The notes under the pieces: generated by a model
What the model was told of the DNA's origin: nothing
Database searches by the model: none
The model's input: only the letters and a program-made list of their open reading frames with translations
From: Leptolyngbya sp. SIO4C5
GTDB lineage: Bacteria; Cyanobacteriota; Cyanobacteriia; Phormidesmidales; Phormidesmidaceae
DNA length: 16,209 bases
Reading direction: 5' to 3'
Assembly: GCA_010671965.1 (NCBI GenBank)
Contig: JAAHIC010000020.1
Coordinates: forward strand, 1-16,209
Part shown: positions 5,950-11,857 of the stretch, piece after piece
Numbering within the stretch: the first letter of the stretch is position 1
How the letters are laid out: every line of letters starts with the position of its first letter
Position numbers and translations under genes: made by a program

Positions 5950-8655
5950 CTAGGGCGTAAATGTGATGGAAAAGTAGATCCCCGACTCTTGCAGCGTACC
6001 TTCTTCAGTGTCATAGTCGATCGCATTGAGCGGAATGCCCCAGTCAAGGCGGGCTGTAAGATAATCACCCTGCCGCCAGATCAGGCCCAGTCCGGCCCCG
6101 GAAATCAAGTCCGGATCGGGAGCTTCAGCCGGACTATCGGGATGATTCCAGCCCTGACCGATATCAAAGAACGGGCTGACCTGCAAAATGCCTTCAATTT
6201 CTGGAATGCGCAAAACAGGGAGGCGGAGTTCTGCCGAGGCCAGCCAGCCATTGTCGGTTAGCAAACTGTTTTGGCGATAGCCGCGCACCGTTGCCTGACC
6301 GCCAAGTCCAATCTGCTCATTGGGAACTAAAGGGCGATCGCTGAGCTGCACGTCTCCTCGCAGCAGCAGCAGCGTGTCAGGTGCAAATAGGCGAGCATAT
6401 TGGGCGCGACCGCGCCAGCTCAAAAAGTTAGTGTCGGGCGGATCTTCATTCACCGTAGCCCCCAGGGAGTCTAGCCCCAGGCTGAACTGCGAGCGCAGGG
6501 CAAAGACCTGGCTTTCTCCCTGACTGAGCCAGTCTTGGGCAAAGCGCAGTGCCGCCACGCGGGTAAAGCCGTCCGCATCGGCCCCGGTAGCAGGAAAGGG
6601 AACACCCTGGAGAAATTCGCTTTGGCTTTCTCGATAAGAGCCAATCAGACTGAGGGTAACCTGCTGGGTGGGGGTTTTGACAATTGGCTGCTCTAGTGCA
6701 ATTTCATACAGCGTACTGTCAGTTTGAATGTCTAAGGCGCTAAACGCTTCGGTGAGAATTTCGCTATTGCTATCGCTAAAGCTAAAGCGCAGCGTCGTGT
6801 CATGGGGACTAATTGGAATGGCATAGCTTAGATCGAAACTGCGGCTGCCCTCAGTGCGACTAGCGCCAAAAGCCAAGCGATCGCCCAAACCGCTCAAATT
6901 CCCCTGACTCACCTGAGCTGATTGGCGAATACTGCCGACGCTGGGCGACTGGTTATTGTCTAGAGAAAAGCTGACTTGAGAATCAGAGGCTTGAGTGGCT
7001 TCTACATTGAGAATGCTGGTGCCGGTGCGGCTACCTGCCGCTAACTCGGTAGAAATGGTGGCAATGATCGGATTAATTTGTAAAACCTGTACCCCCTCTA
7101 GCACCTGGTTGATATTAAGCGGTGTTTTGCCTGCGATCGCCAACCGCGAGCCGATATAGCCCGGATCTAAGGGGCGATCTACTGTCACATCGATATAGCG
7201 GTTGGTGTAAGCCGGATCCAACCAGTCCCGCATTACCAGGGTGGAAAAAGAGCGGGCAAAGGAAGTCGCAAACTGGGAGGAAAGAGCTACCGGGTCAGCC
7301 GCTAAATAAGTGGGTGATCCAGTGCCATTCGGCGAGGCCAAGTCAGCATAAGGCTGATCGATACCCCAAGTTTCATAAGTCACCTGTAAAGGGGCCGTGG
7401 CTAAGCTCTCTGACTGGCTTAGTTGCTGTAGGCGCTGGAGCGCTACTAGGTCATTGAGCAGTGCTGTTTCCGGCAGTTCGCTCGTCGGTGCCGTTGGCGC
7501 AGTGGGCACCCGGAACCAGTCTGCCGACGGCTGGCTAATTGAAGCAGGCAACGCCGAAAGCTCAATCGGCTCAACCGGATTAAGGGTGACATTGACTGCT
7601 TCTAAGCTGCCCTCAATAATCTCAATGGGAATAGTAGTCGTGTCCCTATCGAGGGCATCCGCCGGAATAAACGCGCCGGAGGTAATATAGCCCCGCTCAA
7701 CGTAATAGTTAGTAATGGCATCGCTAGCTCGCACTAAATCACTGAGCGTCAGATTGCGGTTGATTGACTCAGCCCTAGGAATCTCGCCGCTGGTAGCGAT
7801 CGCCTCCTCCTGTAAAGCCGCACCTTGAGCAATTTCAGCCAGCGTTTCAGCGCTAAAGATGCTGCTGCCCAATACTTCAAACTGCTCGACAAAAATGCCT
7901 GCTTCGGTGGCAGGGGAGTCTTCTACTGCATCTGGTAAGGTAGCCTGCTCGTTTGGCGGGGCTGCCGGAGCGGGTTGAGCTGCAACCTCCGGGGAGGAAC
8001 TGACAGGGGGAGCCGGGGGCGACAGATCGGCTAGTGGAACCGGACTGCTGGGCACCGTTTCAGCCGCAGGAGCCGTCGCTGCTAGCTCTGGCGTCCGGGG
8101 GCCAGTTTCGGCTGGTAGCGGTAGGGGACGGCCCCCGGATCGGGGCGGAGTAGTGAGTTCGGCTAGGGAGGGAGGTGGGGAGGGGGACGGAGCTAGCGGC
8201 TGAGCGGCTGTTGTCAAAGCAGTGGGGGCAGTGGCTAGTTCCTCAGCCGTCGCCGCAGCTGGTGCAAATGGGGCTGAACCGCTCATGACTGGAGCGCGAT
8301 CGCTTGTTTCAGGCGCGAGCGGCGCTACGCTAGGCAGTGCCTCAGGCGCGGCGGCAGGCGCGCGCTCGCGGGGGGCAGCGCGGCGGCTACGAGCGGGTGC
8401 TATGGCGGCGGGCGATCGCTCAGGCGCTGCGGAACGACTCAAGCCTGGGCGGGGGCGCACCACAATTGGAACGCCGTCTAAGCGCGCTTCCTCCCCTTCA
8501 TCTACAGGTGCAGTGAGAAAAGCCTTATCCCAGCGAAATACCGGACGCGACAGGAGCAAAAAGCAGGTACCTGTCAGGGCCGTGAGGCCCACAGCTTTAA
8601 CGACGCTATTGAGGGGAGGCCGCTGCCACGAACTCGATTGAACCGCTGTTTCCAT
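5950..8655 (-). CDS. TpsB-type outer-membrane transporter (ShlB/FhaC/HecB family) with a long Pro/Ala-rich N-terminal linker
   Basis: Predicted pore of two-partner secretion, which exports a large beta-helix exoprotein across the outer membrane. Counting from ATG 8655 (901 residues): an N-terminal hydrophobic segment at about 16-40 serves as signal or anchor. A low-complexity Pro/Ala/Ser linker runs about 65-248. A POTRA-type domain follows (FVEQFEVLGSSIFSAETLAE to the EIIEGSLEAVNVT strand, about 255-355), then an unusual insert of about 130 residues, then YIGSRLAIAGKTPLNINQ and LQINPIIATIS, typical of the second POTRA. The 16-strand barrel ends in YFSITFTP, and the family VRGY motif (TVRGYRQNSLL) is at about 790. 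ATG 8655 has AGGGGA 8 bases upstream; a TTG two codons earlier is poorly spaced. The gene converges on the DUF928 pair. No complete TpsA partner is in the window. Confidence 0.9.
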   Translation of the reverse strand: METAVQSSSWQRPPLNSVVKAVGLTALTGTCFLLLSRPVFRWDKAFLTAPVDEGEEARLDGVPIVVRPRPGLSRSAAPERSPAAIAPARSRRAAPRERAPAAAPEALPSVAPLAPETSDRAPVMSGSAPFAPAAATAEELATAPTALTTAAQPLAPSPSPPPSLAELTTPPRSGGRPLPLPAETGPRTPELAATAPAAETVPSSPVPLADLSPPAPPVSSSPEVAAQPAPAAPPNEQATLPDAVEDSPATEAGIFVEQFEVLGSSIFSAETLAEIAQGAALQEEAIATSGEIPRAESINRNLTLSDLVRASDAITNYYVERGYITSGAFIPADALDRDTTTIPIEIIEGSLEAVNVTLNPVEPIELSALPASISQPSADWFRVPTAPTAPTSELPETALLNDLVALQRLQQLSQSESLATAPLQVTYETWGIDQPYADLASPNGTGSPTYLAADPVALSSQFATSFARSFSTLVMRDWLDPAYTNRYIDVTVDRPLDPGYIGSRLAIAGKTPLNINQVLEGVQVLQINPIIATISTELAAGSRTGTSILNVEATQASDSQVSFSLDNNQSPSVGSIRQSAQVSQGNLSGLGDRLAFGASRTEGSRSFDLSYAIPISPHDTTLRFSFSDSNSEILTEAFSALDIQTDSTLYEIALEQPIVKTPTQQVTLSLIGSYRESQSEFLQGVPFPATGADADGFTRVAALRFAQDWLSQGESQVFALRSQFSLGLDSLGATVNEDPPDTNFLSWRGRAQYARLFAPDTLLLLRGDVQLSDRPLVPNEQIGLGGQATVRGYRQNSLLTDNGWLASAELRLPVLRIPEIEGILQVSPFFDIGQGWNHPDSPAEAPDPDLISGAGLGLIWRQGDYLTARLDWGIPLNAIDYDTEEGTLQESGIYFSITFTP

Positions 8656-8886
8656 CCACAAATCCCCTGGAAGAACGGTATCTGCAACACCTGCGACTAA
8701 ATCTATTGAGGGCTTTTAGGCAGCGCTATTGAGCCGCTGTCTTTAGTCAAGCGTAGCCGCACCTTGGCAAATTGACCCGAAATGGCAACGTTTTTACATG
8801 TTTAGGCCATCACCAATGCCGGAAGCGCTCATGATACAACTAATGTCATTAGACATACCATCAGCGTCATCTCAAACGTTAGCTCT
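8656..8886. promoter_or_regulatory. divergent intergenic region with a palindrome, between tpsB and the MinD/ParA-like gene
   Basis: These 231 bp must hold the promoters of both divergent genes. CTAATGTCATTAG at 8840-8852 is a 13-bp palindrome (6-bp arms around one base), and ATGTC/GACAT overlaps it, ending about 30 bp before the ATPase ATG. This is a reasonable operator position. No convincing -35/-10 pair is assigned, and no Shine-Dalgarno precedes 8887. Confidence 0.35.
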
Positions 8887-9648
8887 ATGACCAAGGTCAT
8901 CTCTGTTCACTCCTTTCGAGGCGGAACAGGTAAGTCAAATTCAACCGCCAATTTAGCCGCACTTATGGCTCGTCAGGGATATCGAGTCGGGATTATTGAC
9001 ACGGATATTCAGTCTCCTGGCATTCACGTGCTGTTTGGCTTTGACGAAGACAATATGCAGCGATCGCTAAATGACTATCTCTGGGGACGCTGCCCTGTTG
9101 AAGAGGCCGCCTACGATGTCAGCGCCGTCTTGCAGGGCACCGGGCGCGATCGCAGCGCCATCTATCTAATTCCTTCTAGCCTGCGGGCTGGCGAAATTGC
9201 CCGCGTACTGCGGGAGGGCTATGATGTCGGCCTATTAAATGAGGGGTTTCAGTCTTTAATTGAAACCTTGAAGCTAGATATCCTGCTGATTGATACCCAT
9301 CCGGGACTCAACGAGGAGACGCTGCTGTCAATTACCATTTCAGATATTTTGCTGCTAATTCTGCGGCCCGATCGGCAAGACTTTCAGGGCACGGCTGTGA
9401 CCATTGATATTGCCCGCAAGCTGGAGGTGCCGAAGATGCTGCTGCTGGTTAATAAGGCCCTGATGTCTTTTGACTTTGCCGCCCTCAAAGCCGAAGTCGA
9501 AACAACCTACAGCACACCGGTCGCGGGTATTTTGCCGTTATCGGAAGAGATGATCCGGCTAGGCAGCAGCGATATTTTCTGCCTGCGATTTCCAGATCAT
9601 CCCTTCAGTCAGGTCTTAGAGTCTGTGGCCACAACGCTGCTGCGTTAG
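8887..9648 (+). CDS. MinD/ParA-like P-loop ATPase with a modified Walker A motif
   Basis: This 253-residue protein starts with a deviant Walker A, HSFRGGTGKSNSTANLA (P-loop G12-S17). It continues with IIDTDIQSPGIHVLFGF (A' motif, D38 and D40) and DILLIDTHPGLN (Walker B, D136), and has LLLVNKA (N189, base recognition) near the C-terminus. This is the SIMIBI MinD/ParA fold, whose members dimerise on ATP and position cell structures or plasmids on the nucoid or membrane. The signature lysine at the first position of KGGxGK is arginine here (R11). No amphipathic C-terminal membrane helix is evident. It is convergent with, and overlaps by 4 bp, the pentapeptide-repeat gene, and lies close to the carboxysome cluster. 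A role in carboxysome positioning (McdA-like) is possible, but no McdB candidate is adjacent, so no specific cargo is assigned. Confidence 0.88.
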   Translation: MTKVISVHSFRGGTGKSNSTANLAALMARQGYRVGIIDTDIQSPGIHVLFGFDEDNMQRSLNDYLWGRCPVEEAAYDVSAVLQGTGRDRSAIYLIPSSLRAGEIARVLREGYDVGLLNEGFQSLIETLKLDILLIDTHPGLNEETLLSITISDILLLILRPDRQDFQGTAVTIDIARKLEVPKMLLLVNKALMSFDFAALKAEVETTYSTPVAGILPLSEEMIRLGSSDIFCLRFPDHPFSQVLESVATTLLR

Positions 9649-10175
9649 TGACTGCCCCAGCTAACCCAGCGGTGAGGAATCCCGGTAGCCGCTTCAACTT
9701 GACAGGACTGCACCTCATCTAAGCTGGTTCCTTCACAATCAGCCCCTTCTAAATCGGTGTCGCTGATGCAGGCACCCGTCAAATTGACGTGCCTAAAGTT
9801 AGCGCCGCTGAGTTCAACGGCTGTCAGGTTAGCGCCGCGCAAATCGGCTCCCTCGACGTCGGCACTGCGCAGATCGGCCTGGGTCAAATCGGCTCCCACC
9901 AGGCTAGCGCCCCGTAAATCCGCGCCGATAAGGTTGATTTCCTGTAGATTAGCGCCGCTGAGATCAGCCCCTTTTAGATCGGCATCGCCAAGATTTGCCT
10001 GAGCTAGATTGGCGCGGGTGAGGTCGGCATGGCTCAGATTGGCACTGCTCAGATCGGTGCCGCTGAGATTGATGCTGCTGAGTCTAATAGACCGCAGATC
10101 AACGCCATGCAGATGAATATGGGAAAAGTCGCGATCGCCGCGGTTGTATTCGTGTAAAAGCTGCTGGATGTTCAT
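9645..10175 (-). CDS. pentapeptide-repeat protein
   Basis: A short N-terminal helix (MNIQQLLHEYNRGDRDF) is followed by about 28 uninterrupted pentapeptides of the A(D/N)LxX type, from residue 17 to about 155, for example LSGAN, LIGAD, LRGAS, LTQAD and LRSAD. They should fold into about seven turns of a right-handed quadrilateral beta-helix. A C-terminal tail (CQVEAATGIPHRWVSWGSH) has an aromatic cap. Such proteins are very common in cyanobacteria and mostly of unknown function; some are DNA mimics acting on gyrase, others lumenal. No signal peptide is seen, so it is probably cytoplasmic. GGGAGA lies about 9 bases before ATG 10175. Its stop codon (9645-9647) overlaps that of the convergent ATPase gene inside TTAG. 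It lies 195 bp downstream of ccmO on the same strand, so read-through from the ccm cluster is possible. Confidence 0.92.
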   Translation of the reverse strand: MNIQQLLHEYNRGDRDFSHIHLHGVDLRSIRLSSINLSGTDLSSANLSHADLTRANLAQANLGDADLKGADLSGANLQEINLIGADLRGASLVGADLTQADLRSADVEGADLRGANLTAVELSGANFRHVNLTGACISDTDLEGADCEGTSLDEVQSCQVEAATGIPHRWVSWGSH

Positions 10176-10370
10176 TGAGATCTGTCTCCCTGGGTGACGA
10201 ACAGAACATCTGGCACGATCTCCATGCTTCAGTTTTAGATTGGCAGCGTATTTTTTTAACCCGTTCGGGTAATGAAGAGAATGCCGCGTTCTGTTTCAAT
10301 TGTCTCGCAGGTGTAACGGCTACAAGCAGCTAATTCATAGAACGAAAACTCTGCGGTCGCAAAAAAATGC

Positions 10371-11171
10371 TTATTCAGACTCAGCCGGAATTTGGGCCAA
10401 GTCCGGCAGCGGCATTCGCTCGGGGGTCGGAGTGGCAGTTGCTTCCGGCAAAGACACCAGCTCTTTTTCTTTTTCTGCCAAACTGAGCGGTAAACGCACT
10501 GGTTTCTGAGCAGCAAGTTTTGGCTTCGGTAAAGACTGCTCTAAATCACCTAAAGGCCGAGGAATAACCATTACCGAGTGGAGTTCGCCAATCCGTTCGG
10601 CTTCGTGCATGCCGGCATCTACGGCGATCGCCACGTTGGGCAAACTACCTCGAATAATAATGGTGCATAGCCCATCACCAATGGTTTCATGAGCTACCAA
10701 GGTAATCTCGGCGGCCTTGGTCATGGCATCAGCAGCCCCCACCATTGCCGGAAAGCCCCGCGTTTCTAACAGCCCCACAGCCTGATTGCTAGTTGGGCCG
10801 TGCCCAACTTGATCTAGCTCATCTAAACGGGCGCAAATCGGTAAGACAGCTTCGAGGTTGGGCAAAGGACGCGGAATCAGAGAGGCTGAAATAAACTGAC
10901 CGAACTGCTTGGCTGTTTCAGTGCCTGCTTCTACTGCCATGCGGACATCCGCTACGCCGCCCCGGACAATTGCCGTACAGTGGCCGCTGCCGGTTTTCTC
11001 ATAGCCCACTAGATGCACGTCAGCCGACTTCATCATGGCGTCTGCCGTACCAATAATTGCTGGAAAGCTTTGAGTAGAAACCATGCCCAGCGCCCCCCGC
11101 AGAAAGCGGCGCGCCCGCTCAGACGATTGGGCAGAGAAGGAAGCTGAACGGGAACGGCTAGAAGGTTGCAT
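10371..11171 (-). CDS. ccmO: carboxysome shell protein CcmO (double BMC domain)
   Basis: This 266-residue protein has two bacterial-microcompartment domains in tandem. BMC1 spans about 30-112 (MVSTQSFPAIIGTADAMMKS, pore loop KTGSGHCT) and BMC2 about 131-215 (AVGLLETRGFPAMVGAADAM, pore loop TIGDGLCT), each ending in IPRPL. A pseudohexameric trimer in the shell is expected for this family, and CcmO is essential for beta-carboxysome formation in Synechococcus elongatus. There is a basic Ser/Arg N-terminal extension of about 28 residues and a Pro/Glu-rich tail of about 50 (after LEQSLP). The two pore loops differ, so the pore should be asymmetric. ATG 11171 lacks an obvious Shine-Dalgarno. It follows ccmN after 59 bp and closes the cluster; no clear terminator is seen after its stop. 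In several cyanobacteria ccmO is separate from the main cluster, so linkage here is informative. Confidence 0.95.
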   Translation of the reverse strand: MQPSSRSRSASFSAQSSERARRFLRGALGMVSTQSFPAIIGTADAMMKSADVHLVGYEKTGSGHCTAIVRGGVADVRMAVEAGTETAKQFGQFISASLIPRPLPNLEAVLPICARLDELDQVGHGPTSNQAVGLLETRGFPAMVGAADAMTKAAEITLVAHETIGDGLCTIIIRGSLPNVAIAVDAGMHEAERIGELHSVMVIPRPLGDLEQSLPKPKLAAQKPVRLPLSLAEKEKELVSLPEATATPTPERMPLPDLAQIPAESE

Positions 11172-11230
11172 GGTGAGGCGCTAGAAACAAGCTTATAGTT
11201 CAATTTTATGAGCTATTTACCAGAAGCAGG

Positions 11231-11842
11231 CTAATTTAAAGGACGGCGGTGGGGAAATAGCGTTGAAATTAGCTGATTGACCTGATCTTTACCGTATACG
11301 TGAGAGAACTGGGACAGCTTGCCGTTACCATTGGCCGTCTCGGCGGCGGCTTCAGCCGTCGTCTCAGCGGCAGTGGGTGGCACTGAACCGTTGGACGCAG
11401 TGACAGGCGGCTCGGCATTAGCGGTGCTGCTTGACGCCTCAGCGCTCTCCTCCGCAGCAGGTTGGGGAGGCGCAACTGGCTTAGCTAGCTGCCGACTGCT
11501 ATCGCCCACCAGAGTCTTAGCTGCGATCGCGGCTCCGTCATCAATCGCCGGATTAATGACGGTTGCCTCAGCGCCGACGCAGGCGTGAACCCCAATGCGA
11601 CCGCTGCCAACGACCAAAACGCCCTTGCCAAGGCTAGCGCCCGCAGCCAGCTCTAGCAGTCCCTGATACACCTGCAGTACGCTACCAGCCCCAATGCAGA
11701 CTCCCTCCGCTAGACAAATACGGCTGCCTGGAGCCGCTTCTAGAACAGCTCCAGGGGCGATCGCCACGCTAGGGTGAATTTCCACCTCTCCAATGGCACA
11801 AAAGTGACTTTGGCTACTCAGCCGTAGCGGGGACGATCCCAT
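11231..11842 (-). CDS. ccmN: carboxysome assembly protein CcmN
   Basis: CcmN bridges the CcmM-Rubisco core and the shell. The 203 residues show the three expected parts. First comes a left-handed beta-helix of hexapeptide repeats at about 15-115 (EIHPSVAIAPGAVLEA, LAEGVCIGAGSVLQV, VGSGRIGVHACVGAEATV). Second is a flexible Pro/Ala/Glu/Ser linker at about 121-175. Last is a C-terminal amphipathic encapsulation peptide at about 182-198 (VYGKDQVNQLISTLFPH), which in this family binds shell proteins such as CcmK. ATG 11842 lies 15 bp after the ccmM stop with no strong ribosome-binding site, suggesting translational coupling to ccmM. All elements look intact. Confidence 0.95.
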   Translation of the reverse strand: MGSSPLRLSSQSHFCAIGEVEIHPSVAIAPGAVLEAAPGSRICLAEGVCIGAGSVLQVYQGLLELAAGASLGKGVLVVGSGRIGVHACVGAEATVINPAIDDGAAIAAKTLVGDSSRQLAKPVAPPQPAAEESAEASSSTANAEPPVTASNGSVPPTAAETTAEAAAETANGNGKLSQFSHVYGKDQVNQLISTLFPHRRPLN

Positions 11843-11857
11843 AAGTAATTTTCGGGC

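Noticed and set aside
8222..8641. 139-residue plus-strand frame rich in Ala/Ser/Gly
   Set aside because: It is the antisense shadow of the Pro/Ala-rich linker of tpsB; no family pattern and no ribosome-binding site.
9757..10002. 81-residue plus-strand repetitive frame
   Set aside because: Mirror image of the pentapeptide repeats; periodicity comes from the real minus-strand gene.
10252..10275. ACCCG/CGGGT hairpin as ccm terminator
   Set aside because: Stem only 4-5 bp, and on the transcribed strand it is followed by A-residues, not U-residues.
10256..10370. minus-strand stretch ending TCETIETERGILFITRTG downstream of ccmO
   Set aside because: Looks somewhat protein-like but has no start outside ccmO and no recognisable family; also no usable terminator seen there.
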